Shown here piece by piece: positions 47,982 to 56,991 of a DNA stretch of 64,000 nt. Within the stretch, counting starts at the first letter, position 1. Each line of letters begins with the position of its first letter. The notes under the pieces are model-generated. The model was given only the letters and a program-made list of their open reading frames with translations, had not been told where the DNA came from and searched no databases. The translations under genes and the position numbers were made by a program. Source of the stretch: Limnobacter sp. 130 (GTDB lineage Bacteria; Pseudomonadota; Gammaproteobacteria; Burkholderiales; Burkholderiaceae_B); NCBI RefSeq assembly GCF_902506325.1, contig NZ_LR732328.1, positions 1,485,071 to 1,549,070 of the forward strand, read 5' to 3'.

Positions 47982-48073
47982 CGGTGACCCTTCAAGTTCA
48001 GATCAAAAGTCGCTCACACTGAATTGCGCAAGAAACCGCAACAGTGCCCCTTCACATTCAGCGAAAAAGTCAC
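47982..48073 (+). repeat. Two tandem short motifs downstream of icmF
   Basis: Units GCGGTGACCCTTCAAGTTC+AGATCAAAAGTC (47982-48012) and CAGTGCCCCTTCACATTC+AGCGAAAAAGTC (48042-48073) resemble each other and the motif at 1268-1298. The second ends 3 bp before the icmF stop codon. Confidence 0.5.
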
Positions 48074-48076
48074 GCC

Positions 48077-51000
48077 TCACATCGACCTGCGATACTTCCC
48101 ACCCACTTCAAACAGCGCCTGCGTAATCTGCCCCAGCGAGCAAACCCGCACGGCATCCACCAGTACCTCAAACACATTGCCACCATCCATGGCTGTTTGC
48201 TTCAAGCGCTCCAGCATGGCGGCGCTTTCTGCTGAATGCCGCTGCTGGAAATCCGCAAGGCGATCCAGTTGACTCAACTTTTCCTCCTCGGTAGCACGGG
48301 CAAGCTCCAGCGAATTCAAGGAATCGGCGTTCTCATTCGGATTGGTGAAGGTGTTCACACCCACAATCGGCAATGTTCCGTCGTGCTTCTGAATTTCATA
48401 ATGCATCGACTCTTCCTGAATTTTGCTGCGCTGGTAACCCGTTTCCATGGCACCCAACACACCACCGCGTTCGCTGATGCGGTCTAGTTCATCCAACACA
48501 GCGTTTTCAACCAGCTCGGTCAGCTCATCAATAATGAATGCGCCCTGGCTTGAGTTTTCATTTTTCGCCAAACCCCATTCCTTGTTGATAATCAACTGAA
48601 TGGCCATGGCACGGCGCACGCTTTCCTCGGTGGGTGTGGTTACAGCTTCATCATAGGCATTGGTGTGCAAGCTATTGCAGTTGTCATAAACCGCAATAAG
48701 CGCTTGCAAGGTGGTTCGAATGTCGTTGAACGCAATTTCCTGTGCGTGCAAACTGCGACCACTGGTTTGAATGTGGTACTTCAACTTCTGGCTGCGGTCG
48801 CTGGCGCCGTAACGGTCGCGCATGGCGATGGCCCAAATGCGGCGCGCCACGCGGCCCAACACGGTGTACTCCGGGTCCATGCCGTTGGAAAAGAAGAAGC
48901 TTAAGTTGGGCGCGAAATCGTCAATGCTCATGCCACGCGCCAGATAAGCCTCAACAAATGTAAAGCCGTTGCTCAGCGTAAAGGCCAGTTGTGAAATCGG
49001 ATTGGCTCCGGCTTCGGCAATGTGATAACCACTGATCGACACACTGTAGAAGTTGCGCACTTCATGGTCGATGAAATACTGCTGAATGTCGCCCATCACA
49101 CGCAGGCTGAATTCGGTCGAGAAGATGCAGGTGTTCTGGCCCTGATCTTCTTTCAGAATGTCAGCTTGCACTGTGCCGCGCACCGCTTTCAAAGTAGCAG
49201 CCTTGATGTTCGCGTATTCATCTGCATTCGGCGCGCGCTTGTTCTCAGCCGTAAACTTGTCCACTTGCTGGTCAATTGCTGTGTTCAGGAACATGGCCAA
49301 AATGCTGGGTGCAGGGCCATTAATCGTCATTGACACACTGGTGCTGGGTGCACACAAATCGAAACCGCTGTACAACACTTTCATGTCGTCAAGTGTGGCC
49401 ACGCTCACGCCACTGGTGCCCACTTTGCCGTAAATATCGGGGCGTAAATCGGGGTCGAAACCATACAAAGTTACCGAATCAAATGCAGTGGACAAGCGCT
49501 TGGCGTCGCTCGCGCTGCTCAGCATTTTAAAACGGCGGTTGGTGCGCGCTGGGTCGCCTTCACCAGCGAACATGCGGGTGGGGTCTTCGCCCTCTCGCTT
49601 CACGGGGAATACGCCCGCGGTGAACGGGAAGTAACCGGGCAGGTTTTCAAGCATCACGAACTTCAACAAGTCAGCACGGCTGGTGAACTTCGGCAAACTG
49701 ACCCGGTTGATTTTTAAACCGCAAAGGGATGTGACCGTTAGCGGTGCCTGCAAGGCTTTGCCGCGCACCTCGTAAGTCAGCGTGTCGCCTTGGTAGCCTT
49801 CGGCCAATTTGGAATAATCTTTCATGGCCTTTTGAGCAGCCATGCTGATGCGGGTGTTGGTCAGCTCAACAATGTCGTCCAGTGCTTCAACTGCTTTGGT
49901 TTTGTCAGGCTTGTGGGCCAGCAACAAAGCCTGCGCACGCTCCATGCATTCCAGGTCGTACATCGAGGCCACGTCTTTCTGAACCTGCGCCTTGTAGCTG
50001 CGCACAGCCTGCGCAATTTCGGCCAGGTAACGCACACGCTCAGAGGGCACCACCGCCTTCATGGTGGTGGAGTGTTTGGTGTCAACCGCGTTGAAAAGCC
50101 CTTTGGAAGGCTTGGCAATGGGCAAGGCTGCACGCAATGCTTTGTACAGGGCACTGACACCATCGTCGTTAAAGCGGCTGGCCAAGGTGCCATACACAGG
50201 CATGGTGTCGGGCATGCTGGTAAACGCCATGCGGTTGCGCTGCACTTGCTTGCACACATCGCGCAGGGCATCAAGCGCGCCCTTGCGGTCGAATTTGTTC
50301 ACCGCCACGAAATCGGCGAAGTCGAGCATGTCGATTTTCTCGAGCTGGCTGGCGGCGCCGTACTCAGGCGTCATCACATACAGGCTGAAATCCACATGCG
50401 GCACAATGGCGGCATCGCCCTGGCCAATACCGGGGGTTTCAATCAGCACCACATCAAAACCCGTGGCGCGGCACAGCGCAATAATGTCGGGCAGGGTGGC
50501 GGGCACTTCCTGCGCGGAATCGCGGGTGGCCAGGGAACGCATGAACACCTTGGGACCATTGCCAGCCCAAGGGCCAATTGCATTCATTCGAATTCGGTCG
50601 CCCAGCAAAGCGCCACCGGTTTTGCGGCGGGATGGGTCTACGCAGACCACGCCAATGGTCAGGTCGTCGCCGTGGTCCATGCGCAGGCGGCGAATCAACT
50701 CATCGGTCAGGCTCGATTTACCCGCACCACCCGTGCCAGTAATACCCAACACGGGAGTTTTGCTGGCTTTGGCTTGTTCGCGAATGGCTTCAAGATCTGC
50801 GGCAGGTACTTCGTCGCGCTCCAAGCGGGTAATCAGCTGGGTGAGCAGGGGCCAATTGTTGGCCAAGGCCTGAATGCCAGCCGATGTGCAAGTCACCTCG
50901 GCTTTTTTGCGGGCGTCGCGCACTTGTGCAGCACGGGCGATCATGTCACCGATCATGCCTTCCAGGCCCATTTTCTGGCCGTCTTGCGGGCTGTAAATGC

Positions 51001-51379
51001 GGTTCACGCCATAGGCCTGAAGCGCCTCAATCTCGGACGGCAAAATAACCCCGCCACCGCCGCCAAACACCTGGATGTGACCGGCGTTGTTGGCCTTCAG
51101 TTCGTCAACCATGTACTTAAAGAATTCGTTGTGCCCGCCTTGATAGGAGCTTACGGCCAGGCCGTCGGCGTCTTCCTGAATGGCGGCATCGACCAGTTCC
51201 TGAACAGAACGGTTGTGACCCAGATGAATAACTTCAGCACCTTGGCTTTGCAACAAGCGGCGAATCATGTTGATCGCGGCATCGTGTCCGTCGAACAGCG
51301 ACGAGCCGGTTACAAAACGCAGGGGCGTGCCTTTGGTGTCAGTGAGGGGTTTTCCCACCTCGCCGGTGCTGCTTTTCAT
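48077..51379 (-). CDS. icmF: Fused isobutyryl-CoA mutase (B12-dependent, with G-protein domain)
   Basis: A 1,100-residue fusion enzyme (unrelated to T6SS IcmF). The order is: B12-binding domain (about 20-150, base-off histidine H32 in LFDGHDAAIN), MeaB-like GTPase chaperone (about 205-440, P-loop GTGGAGKSS at 215-223, NKFD), linker, then the acyl-CoA mutase barrel (about 530-1,090). F591 (TAGVFP) and Q748 (QGQNTCIF) occupy the positions that select isobutyryl/butyryl-CoA over methylmalonyl-CoA, where Tyr and Arg are found. It interconverts isobutyryl- and n-butyryl-CoA. ATG 51379 has a GGAG site. It overlaps the upstream DUF4212 gene by 41 bp. Confidence 0.93.
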   Translation of the reverse strand: MKSSTGEVGKPLTDTKGTPLRFVTGSSLFDGHDAAINMIRRLLQSQGAEVIHLGHNRSVQELVDAAIQEDADGLAVSSYQGGHNEFFKYMVDELKANNAGHIQVFGGGGGVILPSEIEALQAYGVNRIYSPQDGQKMGLEGMIGDMIARAAQVRDARKKAEVTCTSAGIQALANNWPLLTQLITRLERDEVPAADLEAIREQAKASKTPVLGITGTGGAGKSSLTDELIRRLRMDHGDDLTIGVVCVDPSRRKTGGALLGDRIRMNAIGPWAGNGPKVFMRSLATRDSAQEVPATLPDIIALCRATGFDVVLIETPGIGQGDAAIVPHVDFSLYVMTPEYGAASQLEKIDMLDFADFVAVNKFDRKGALDALRDVCKQVQRNRMAFTSMPDTMPVYGTLASRFNDDGVSALYKALRAALPIAKPSKGLFNAVDTKHSTTMKAVVPSERVRYLAEIAQAVRSYKAQVQKDVASMYDLECMERAQALLLAHKPDKTKAVEALDDIVELTNTRISMAAQKAMKDYSKLAEGYQGDTLTYEVRGKALQAPLTVTSLCGLKINRVSLPKFTSRADLLKFVMLENLPGYFPFTAGVFPVKREGEDPTRMFAGEGDPARTNRRFKMLSSASDAKRLSTAFDSVTLYGFDPDLRPDIYGKVGTSGVSVATLDDMKVLYSGFDLCAPSTSVSMTINGPAPSILAMFLNTAIDQQVDKFTAENKRAPNADEYANIKAATLKAVRGTVQADILKEDQGQNTCIFSTEFSLRVMGDIQQYFIDHEVRNFYSVSISGYHIAEAGANPISQLAFTLSNGFTFVEAYLARGMSIDDFAPNLSFFFSNGMDPEYTVLGRVARRIWAIAMRDRYGASDRSQKLKYHIQTSGRSLHAQEIAFNDIRTTLQALIAVYDNCNSLHTNAYDEAVTTPTEESVRRAMAIQLIINKEWGLAKNENSSQGAFIIDELTELVENAVLDELDRISERGGVLGAMETGYQRSKIQEESMHYEIQKHDGTLPIVGVNTFTNPNENADSLNSLELARATEEEKLSQLDRLADFQQRHSAESAAMLERLKQTAMDGGNVFEVLVDAVRVCSLGQITQALFEVGGKYRRSM

Positions 51380-51668
51380 TCGTATCTCCTGGATGTTTGC
51401 GGTTGTTTTCCACCGCTCGTTTGAATCTTGATTCTAACCTATCCATGCGCCACGCGTAGCACGCAACCAATCCAAAAAAACTCAAAAGCAGAACACTGGA
51501 GATGACCCAGTAAGTCAACGGGACCCCATAAACAGTGATCCCGAGCCGGGGAATGAACAGCACCACGCTGAGGATCAAGGCGATCCAAACAACCAGCAAA
51601 CGCCAGGTAATTCGCTTAACCTGCCGCCAATACTCGGTTTCAAGTGGGGTGGGTTGCGGGTTTTTCAT
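51339..51668 (-). CDS. DUF4212-like small membrane protein without a symporter partner
   Basis: A 109-residue protein with two transmembrane helices (about 22-41 and 50-72). It resembles DUF4212, the small subunit usually encoded just before a sodium:solute symporter large subunit (ITVYGVPLTYWV, CYAWRMDRLESRF). The next gene downstream is icmF instead, which its 3' end overlaps by 41 bp. The last 30 residues (RKHPGDTNEKQHRRGGKTPH) are polar and extend into the icmF start region. It could be a remnant whose partner was lost or is elsewhere. Confidence 0.68.
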   Translation of the reverse strand: MKNPQPTPLETEYWRQVKRITWRLLVVWIALILSVVLFIPRLGITVYGVPLTYWVISSVLLLSFFGLVACYAWRMDRLESRFKRAVENNRKHPGDTNEKQHRRGGKTPH

Positions 51669-51677
51669 GGTGTTGGC

Positions 51678-52319
51678 CTAGGCCACAAACTGAGGTTTGA
51701 AGCGATAAACAGCCAAAGTGCTGCGCAAATTGCCCAGAAACTCAACGGGCTCGCCGTTCAAAAAAAGTTGTTTGCCCAGTACTTTATGTCCGATTTGAGC
51801 AACCAGCGCTTCGAAGTCTTTGGGGGTGCACAAATGGATATTGGGTGTGTTGTACCACTGGTAGGGCATTTGCTTGGACACAGGCATACGACCCAAAGCA
51901 ATCGACCACACATGGTACCAATGGCCAAAGTTGGGGAAGCTGACAATGCCTTCCTTGCCCACCCGTGCGATCTCTTTCAGGATTCGCTCAGTGTTGTGCA
52001 TGGCTTGCAGGGTTTGCGACAAAATGACCACGTCAAAGGCATGGTCCTCGAACATGGCCAAGCCTTTTTCAAGGTCTTGCTGAATCACATTGATGCCGTT
52101 GCCCACACTGCGCTGCACATTGATGTCATCAATTTCAACACCATAGCCAGTGGCTTTGCGGGTTTTCATTAGGCGGGCCAGAAAAGAACCGTCGCCACAA
52201 CCCAAATCAAGCACACGCGCGCCCATGGGCACCCAGCTTTCAATCAAGTCCAGATCGGCCCTTGGCACCACAATGGGCAAGGGTTGTACATCTTGTCGAA
52301 CCGCGTGCAGGGTTTTCAT
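51678..52319 (-). CDS. metW: Methionine biosynthesis protein MetW
   Basis: A 213-residue SAM-dependent methyltransferase-like protein. Motif I reads [12 protein letters not shown] and the post-I acid lies in GVEIDD. MetW is almost always encoded with MetX in proteobacteria and is needed for MetX-dependent homoserine acylation. Its start overlaps the metX stop by 4 bp on the minus strand, so it is translationally coupled. Confidence 0.93.
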   Translation of the reverse strand: MKTLHAVRQDVQPLPIVVPRADLDLIESWVPMGARVLDLGCGDGSFLARLMKTRKATGYGVEIDDINVQRSVGNGINVIQQDLEKGLAMFEDHAFDVVILSQTLQAMHNTERILKEIARVGKEGIVSFPNFGHWYHVWSIALGRMPVSKQMPYQWYNTPNIHLCTPKDFEALVAQIGHKVLGKQLFLNGEPVEFLGNLRSTLAVYRFKPQFVA

Positions 52320-53452
52320 GCAAGCTCCTTGGCAATGCGCTCAAAGTAGCCACGCACCACGTTGTGGTAGCGCTCATCGGTCAGCAAAAAAGCATCGTGG
52401 CCATGCGGTGCGTCAATTTCAGCGTAGGTCACATCGCGCTGGTTGGCCATCAGGGCCTCCACAATTTCGCGGGTGCGTTCAGGGGCAAATCGCCAGTCGG
52501 TGGTGAAACTGACCAGCAAAAATTTGGCTTTGGCGGCCTCAAGTGCCTTGACCAGATCGCCGCCGGTGTGGCGTGCCGGGTCGAAATAATCGAGCGCCTT
52601 GGTAATTAACAAGTAAGTATTGGCATCGAAGTAATCGGCAAATTTGTCACCCTGGTAGCGCAGGTAACTTTCTACTTGAAAATCGACTTCGAGCCCATAG
52701 TTGTAGTCGCCGTTGCGCAGGGTGCGGCCAAACTTTTCGGCCATGTCGTCACCACTCAAGTACGTGATGTGACCAATCATGCGGGCCAGGCGCAAACCCC
52801 GCTTGGGTACCACGCTGTGCTCGTAGTAGTTGCCACCATGAAAATCGGGGTCGGTGACAATGGCCTGGCGAGCCACTTCGTTGAATGCAATGTTTTGCGC
52901 GCTCAGCTTGGGTGTAGACGCAACCACCATGCAATGGCCAACACGGTCGGGGTAACTCAGGCTCCACTGCAAGGCTTGCATACCACCCAGGCTGCCGCCC
53001 ATCACCGCTGCAAATTTCTGAATTCCGAAATAATCCGCCAGGCGCACCTGCGCATTCACCCAGTCTTGTACGGTCACAAACGGGAAATCAGCACCGTAAG
53101 GTTTTCCGGTTTGCGGATTCATGCTGCTGGGGCCAGTCGAACCAAAACACGAGCCCAGGTTGTTCACGCCGATCACAAAAAAGCGGTTGGTGTCCAAGGG
53201 CTTTCCGGGGCCCACCATATTGTCCCACCAGCCTTCGCTTTTTTCCTGCCCTTCATAAAGGCCCGCCACGTGATGGGAAGCATTAAGCGCATGGCACACC
53301 AACACAGCATTGCTGTTGTCGGCATTCAAGGTGCCATAGGTTTCCACCATCAGCGAATAGCTGGGCAAAGACTTTCCGCACTCCAGCAAAAGCGGTGCAG
53401 TGAATTCAATAAGTTCGGACTTTACGAAGCCCACGGACTGGTTGGCAAACAC
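52316..53452 (-). CDS. metX: Homoserine O-acyltransferase MetX
   Basis: An alpha/beta-hydrolase enzyme activating homoserine for methionine synthesis (378 residues from the start used here). The nucleophile serine is in [10 protein letters not shown], the acid in [13 protein letters not shown], and the histidine in [21 protein letters not shown] and [14 protein letters not shown] are family landmarks. MetX proteins paired with MetW are often succinyltransferases, so the acyl donor is uncertain. The frame extends upstream to a TTG at 53512. The GTG at 53452 is preferred because it gives the usual family length and the conserved core starts soon after, but this is not certain. Confidence 0.9.
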   Translation of the reverse strand: MFANQSVGFVKSELIEFTAPLLLECGKSLPSYSLMVETYGTLNADNSNAVLVCHALNASHHVAGLYEGQEKSEGWWDNMVGPGKPLDTNRFFVIGVNNLGSCFGSTGPSSMNPQTGKPYGADFPFVTVQDWVNAQVRLADYFGIQKFAAVMGGSLGGMQALQWSLSYPDRVGHCMVVASTPKLSAQNIAFNEVARQAIVTDPDFHGGNYYEHSVVPKRGLRLARMIGHITYLSGDDMAEKFGRTLRNGDYNYGLEVDFQVESYLRYQGDKFADYFDANTYLLITKALDYFDPARHTGGDLVKALEAAKAKFLLVSFTTDWRFAPERTREIVEALMANQRDVTYAEIDAPHGHDAFLLTDERYHNVVRGYFERIAKELA

Positions 53453-53571
53453 AATTCGGCGTTTCTTAGGTTGGATTGTTGGTTTTCGCAAGCCTTTGAG
53501 TATAAATCGCAAACTGGCTTTGACGGTGCTTTGAGTGCGGGCTTGGGCGCCCAGTGGGCACCTGGTTTTCC

Positions 53572-55323
53572 TTAATCGTCGTGCAACTGGCGCATCAATG
53601 CATCAATTTTTTCAATATCGAAGCTGCGTGTTACCTTTTTCACCAGTTTTTGAGTGGCCTCAAAATCGGTTTTCAAGAGCAGTTCTTTCACATCCAGCAA
53701 CTGCGAAAGATGCATTGAATATTGGGTCAAGCCCATGCCCAGCAACAAGCGGGTCAAGCGTATATCGCCTGCCATTTCGCCACAAACACTGACCGGGACC
53801 CCTGCTTTTTCTGCGCTCGAGATTACCTCGTACACCAGCCGAAGTACCGCCGGGTGAAGTGGGTCGTAGAGATGCGCCACCTGGTGATCAACCCGGTCCA
53901 CAGCCAATGTGTACTGAATCAGGTCGTTGGTACCGATCGACACATAATCCAGATACTTCAGGAAATGTGGCAGGCTGAGTGCAGCCGCAGGCACTTCGAT
54001 CATGCCACCAATGGGCACGGCCTGATTGGCCTGAAAACGCCGCTCGAGCAATTGCTCACGCGCCATGTCGATGTAGGCCAATGCCTGCTTGGTTTCCCGA
54101 ATATTGGTGAGCATGGGCAACAAAATTTTTATCGGCCCGTGCTTGGCTGCCCGCAACAATGCGCGTATTTGAGTCAGAAAGATGGCGGGCTCGGAAAGGC
54201 TGAATCGAATAGACCGAAGACCCAGCGCAGAGGTACTGGATACGGGCGGCGCGCTACTGTTGGCACCATCAAACTGCAAGGTTTTGTCGGCGCCCAAATC
54301 CAGCGTGCGAACCGTCACCGGTTTGCCTTTCATGGCCTTGATGACCTTGCGGTACGCTTCGTACTGCTCGTCCTCCGAAGGCCATTCTTTGCGATTCATG
54401 AACAGAAATTCGGAGCGAAACAAGCCCACGCCGTCTGCGCCAGCGTCCACAACGCCTTTGATGTCTTCAGGCAACTCAATATTGGCCAGCAACTCGATGC
54501 GGCGTCCACATTGCGTACGCGCTTCCGTGGTGATCAGACGCTTTAAGCGTTGACGGGAAAGCGCCAGTATTGCCTGTTTGCGCTGGTATTCCTCCACCAC
54601 CATGGTCGCGGGGTCCAGAAACACGGCCCCCACTTTGCCATCCACCACCACCAGGTCACCGTTGTGCACATACTCCAAAGCACGCGGCACCCCCACCACT
54701 GCAGGAATGCCCAAGCTGCGCGCGACAATGGCAGTGTGGGAGGTCGCACCACCCATTTCTGTCACGAATGCGCCCACCCGGCGACCCTTTAACTGCACCA
54801 TGTCGGCCGGGGAAATATCGTGCGCAACAATCAGCCAAGGGTCTTCGTTTTCGCCTTCGGGTGGCAATGGCAGCGCGGTAGCATGGCCGCGCAAAGACTT
54901 TAATACCCGTTCAACCACTTGCCGAACATCGCTGTTGCGCTCACGGAAGTAGTCGTCTTCAATGGCAGAGAACTGCTCCAGCAGCACTTCCATTTGCTCG
55001 ATCAACGCCCATTCCGCATTGATCAGTTTGCTTTGAATCAGGTTCTTGGGTTCTTCCGACAGAATCGGGTCGGCCAGAATAAGGCTGTGCAAATTCAGAA
55101 AAGCATCAAACTCAGCCGGGGAGTCTGCCGCAATTTGACTGCGGATTTCAACCAGTTCATCAGCCACTCGCTTAATGGCATTGTCGAACCTTTTCTTCTC
55201 GAAGCGAACCGACTTTTTCTCGATGCGATTGCGGGGTATATCCCGCATGGCCGTGTCCCACACCAGGGCGCGGCTGACTGCAATGCCTCGTGAAACTGCG
55301 ATGCCATGCAAGGCCAGGGTCAT
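53572..55323 (-). CDS. ptsI: PTS enzyme I (phosphoenolpyruvate-protein phosphotransferase)
   Basis: A 583-residue enzyme that takes phosphate from PEP and passes it to HPr. The phosphorylated histidine lies in [15 protein letters not shown] (swivelling domain). PEP-binding elements in the barrel include [21 protein letters not shown] and [16 protein letters not shown], and the catalytic cysteine is in [10 protein letters not shown]. Its start is 3 bp after the HPr stop. No sugar permease (EIIBC) is encoded here, so this is probably a regulatory PTS. Confidence 0.95.
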   Translation of the reverse strand: MTLALHGIAVSRGIAVSRALVWDTAMRDIPRNRIEKKSVRFEKKRFDNAIKRVADELVEIRSQIAADSPAEFDAFLNLHSLILADPILSEEPKNLIQSKLINAEWALIEQMEVLLEQFSAIEDDYFRERNSDVRQVVERVLKSLRGHATALPLPPEGENEDPWLIVAHDISPADMVQLKGRRVGAFVTEMGGATSHTAIVARSLGIPAVVGVPRALEYVHNGDLVVVDGKVGAVFLDPATMVVEEYQRKQAILALSRQRLKRLITTEARTQCGRRIELLANIELPEDIKGVVDAGADGVGLFRSEFLFMNRKEWPSEDEQYEAYRKVIKAMKGKPVTVRTLDLGADKTLQFDGANSSAPPVSSTSALGLRSIRFSLSEPAIFLTQIRALLRAAKHGPIKILLPMLTNIRETKQALAYIDMAREQLLERRFQANQAVPIGGMIEVPAAALSLPHFLKYLDYVSIGTNDLIQYTLAVDRVDHQVAHLYDPLHPAVLRLVYEVISSAEKAGVPVSVCGEMAGDIRLTRLLLGMGLTQYSMHLSQLLDVKELLLKTDFEATQKLVKKVTRSFDIEKIDALMRQLHDD

Positions 55324-55326
55324 GGT

Positions 55327-55596
55327 TTACTCGCCTTCGCCAAATTTGTCATCAATCAAAGCCACCAGTGCAGCAATGGCCTCGGTTTCGTCACTGCCTT
55401 CAGCTTCCAGCAATACGTTGTGCCCTTTGCCTGCGGCCAGCATCATGACACCCATGATGCTTTTCGCATTCACGCGGCGACCGGCTTTGCCGATCCACAC
55501 TTCTGACTGAAAACGGCTGGCGGTTTGGGTCAGTTTGACTGACGCGCGCGCATGCAGGCCCAATTTATTGCTGATGGTCATTTCTTGCTGAATCAT
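55327..55596 (-). CDS. ptsH: HPr phosphocarrier protein
   Basis: An 89-residue phosphocarrier. H15 (NKLGLHARAS) takes phosphate from enzyme I, and S46 (NAKSIMGVMML) is the regulatory site phosphorylated by HPr kinase in many betaproteobacteria. It overlaps the EIIA(Man) stop by 32 bp on the minus strand and lies 3 bp before ptsI. ATG 55596 is chosen because the residues encoded upstream are not HPr-like. Confidence 0.93.
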   Translation of the reverse strand: MIQQEMTISNKLGLHARASVKLTQTASRFQSEVWIGKAGRRVNAKSIMGVMMLAAGKGHNVLLEAEGSDETEAIAALVALIDDKFGEGE

Positions 55597-56029
55597 CGTT
55601 TTTCGCCGGGTTAAAGGTTTGACGTTGTGGCGCCGTGGCACCAGTGCTTACGATACCGTTTCGGCCACCCATGACCAATCGCTCAGCCACTTCGTTGATG
55701 GGCAAATCCCGAAAACCAAGGGCACGCAGTACCATCGGCAAGTTACACCCAGACACCAACACGGTCGGCAGGTTGAGCGACTCGACACCGGCACGCACTG
55801 CCGCGTTGGAAGGCGTTGCACCAAACAGGTCGGTTAAAAACACCACACCGTCACCGGCATGCACTTGCCTGGCGGCAGCTTGAATGCGTTGCACGGACTG
55901 CTCGATGTCTTCATCGCCCGGTACGTCCACCACAGCCAGCCCATCGGGCAAAGAGCCCATGACGTGCCTCACGCACTGGGCAATTGCATCTCCCAAGGGG
56001 GCGTGAGTAACCAGCACGAGCCCCAGCAT
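55565..56029 (-). CDS. PTS EIIA component, mannose family
   Basis: A 154-residue protein of the EIIA(Man) fold. The phosphorylated histidine is H9 (LVLVTHAPLG), and GDGVVFLTDLFGATPSN is a family landmark. It is the last acceptor of the HPr chain here and has no matching EIIB/C/D genes, which points to regulation rather than sugar transport. Its start touches the gshB stop and its end overlaps ptsH, so all are in one operon. Confidence 0.9.
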   Translation of the reverse strand: MLGLVLVTHAPLGDAIAQCVRHVMGSLPDGLAVVDVPGDEDIEQSVQRIQAAARQVHAGDGVVFLTDLFGATPSNAAVRAGVESLNLPTVLVSGCNLPMVLRALGFRDLPINEVAERLVMGGRNGIVSTGATAPQRQTFNPAKNDDSARNDHQQ

Positions 56030-56991
56030 CAGTGGGTCTCCTTCAAGGCAGTTTCAACAGCTTGCACAAAGGTGTCTGCCACCGGAAAACCGGTTTGATC
56101 CATGATCTCGCGAAAGCACGTTGGACTGGTCACATTCACCTCGGTGAGGTTTTGACCAATAATGTCCAAACCCACCAGCAACAAACCACGCTTTTTAAGT
56201 TCAGGCCCCAGTGTTCGGGCAATGTGCCAGTCACTTTCGCTCAGGGGCTGGGCCCGGCCTGTACCGCCGGCAGCCAGGTTGCCACGGTGCTCTCCTTCTT
56301 TGGGCAAGCGCGCCAGACAATACGGCACTGGCTCGCCATTAATCAGCAACACACGCTTGTCACCGTCTGCAATTTCGGGAATGTAGCGCTGAATCATGGC
56401 GGTTTTTTTGCCGTAATCAGTCAGTGTTTCCAGAATAACGCCCACATTCTGGTCGCCTTTTTTAAGACGAAAAATGGAGGTGCCGCCCATGCCGTCCAGG
56501 GGTTTGGCGATGGCATCGGGGTGTTGCTCCAGAAAACTGCGAAGCTGAGCAGCGTTGCGCGACACCAGCGTGGGCACCACGAACTGCTCAAACTGGGCAA
56601 TGGTGAATTTTTCATTGTGATCACGAATGGCGCGCGGGCTGTTGAACACACGTGCGCCTTCGCGCTCACCTTGCTCGAGCAGCCAGGTAGCCGTTACAAA
56701 CTCGGCATCAAAAGGCGGGTCTTTGCGCATGATGATTGCATCGAGATCTTTCAAGGCCACTTCTTCGCGGCCCACTTCCGAATACCAGGGTTTGTTGGCC
56801 CGATCAAGGCTTATCCACACCACCTGCGCCCGCACACCCGAACCACTGGCCCAATGCATGCCGCCATCTTCGATCACACCCACCTTCCAGCCATGGGACT
56901 GTGCAGACTCCATCATGGCAATGGTTGAATCCTTTTTTGGATTCAGGCTGGTGAGCGGATCAATGACACACACAAAGCTTCGGCTGCTCAT
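56029..56991 (-). CDS. gshB: Glutathione synthetase GshB
   Basis: A 320-residue ATP-grasp ligase joining gamma-glutamylcysteine and glycine. Characteristic segments are IDPLTSLNPKKDSTIAMM at the N-terminus, KPLDGMGGTSIFR (ATP-grasp loop), and NLAAGGTGRAQPLSESD. It follows gshA with a 4-bp overlap, so both steps of glutathione synthesis are coupled. Confidence 0.95.
   Translation of the reverse strand: MSSRSFVCVIDPLTSLNPKKDSTIAMMESAQSHGWKVGVIEDGGMHWASGSGVRAQVVWISLDRANKPWYSEVGREEVALKDLDAIIMRKDPPFDAEFVTATWLLEQGEREGARVFNSPRAIRDHNEKFTIAQFEQFVVPTLVSRNAAQLRSFLEQHPDAIAKPLDGMGGTSIFRLKKGDQNVGVILETLTDYGKKTAMIQRYIPEIADGDKRVLLINGEPVPYCLARLPKEGEHRGNLAAGGTGRAQPLSESDWHIARTLGPELKKRGLLLVGLDIIGQNLTEVNVTSPTCFREIMDQTGFPVADTFVQAVETALKETH

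Larger units (their letters stand above)
47454..48076. other. 623-bp gene-free interval
   Basis: No credible protein-coding gene is seen. The gap holds copy B of the diverged repeat (47591-47720), a GC-rich stretch with several short dyads (GGCCGATGGCC near 47668, and CGCCCGGCGCG near 47885), and two tandem short motifs at 47982-48073. No tRNA, IS end or clear terminator was recognised. It lies upstream of the bicupin gene and downstream of icmF, so it could also host a small RNA. Confidence 0.6.

Noticed and set aside
47454-48076. Insertion sequence or tRNA in the second long gap
   Set aside because: No transposase fragment, terminal inverted repeat or target duplication was found, and no cloverleaf or CCA end. 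The similarity to the first gap is a diverged repeat only.
48077-51379. T6SS IcmF (TssM) by symbol
   Set aside because: The name is shared by chance: this is the B12-dependent mutase. The T6SS IcmF is the 37617-41090 gene.
49790-51424. 544-codon open frame on the plus strand
   Set aside because: It lies wholly antisense to icmF and its start region. Its composition (many His/Gly/Gln, no domains) is what the complement of a biased coding sequence gives.
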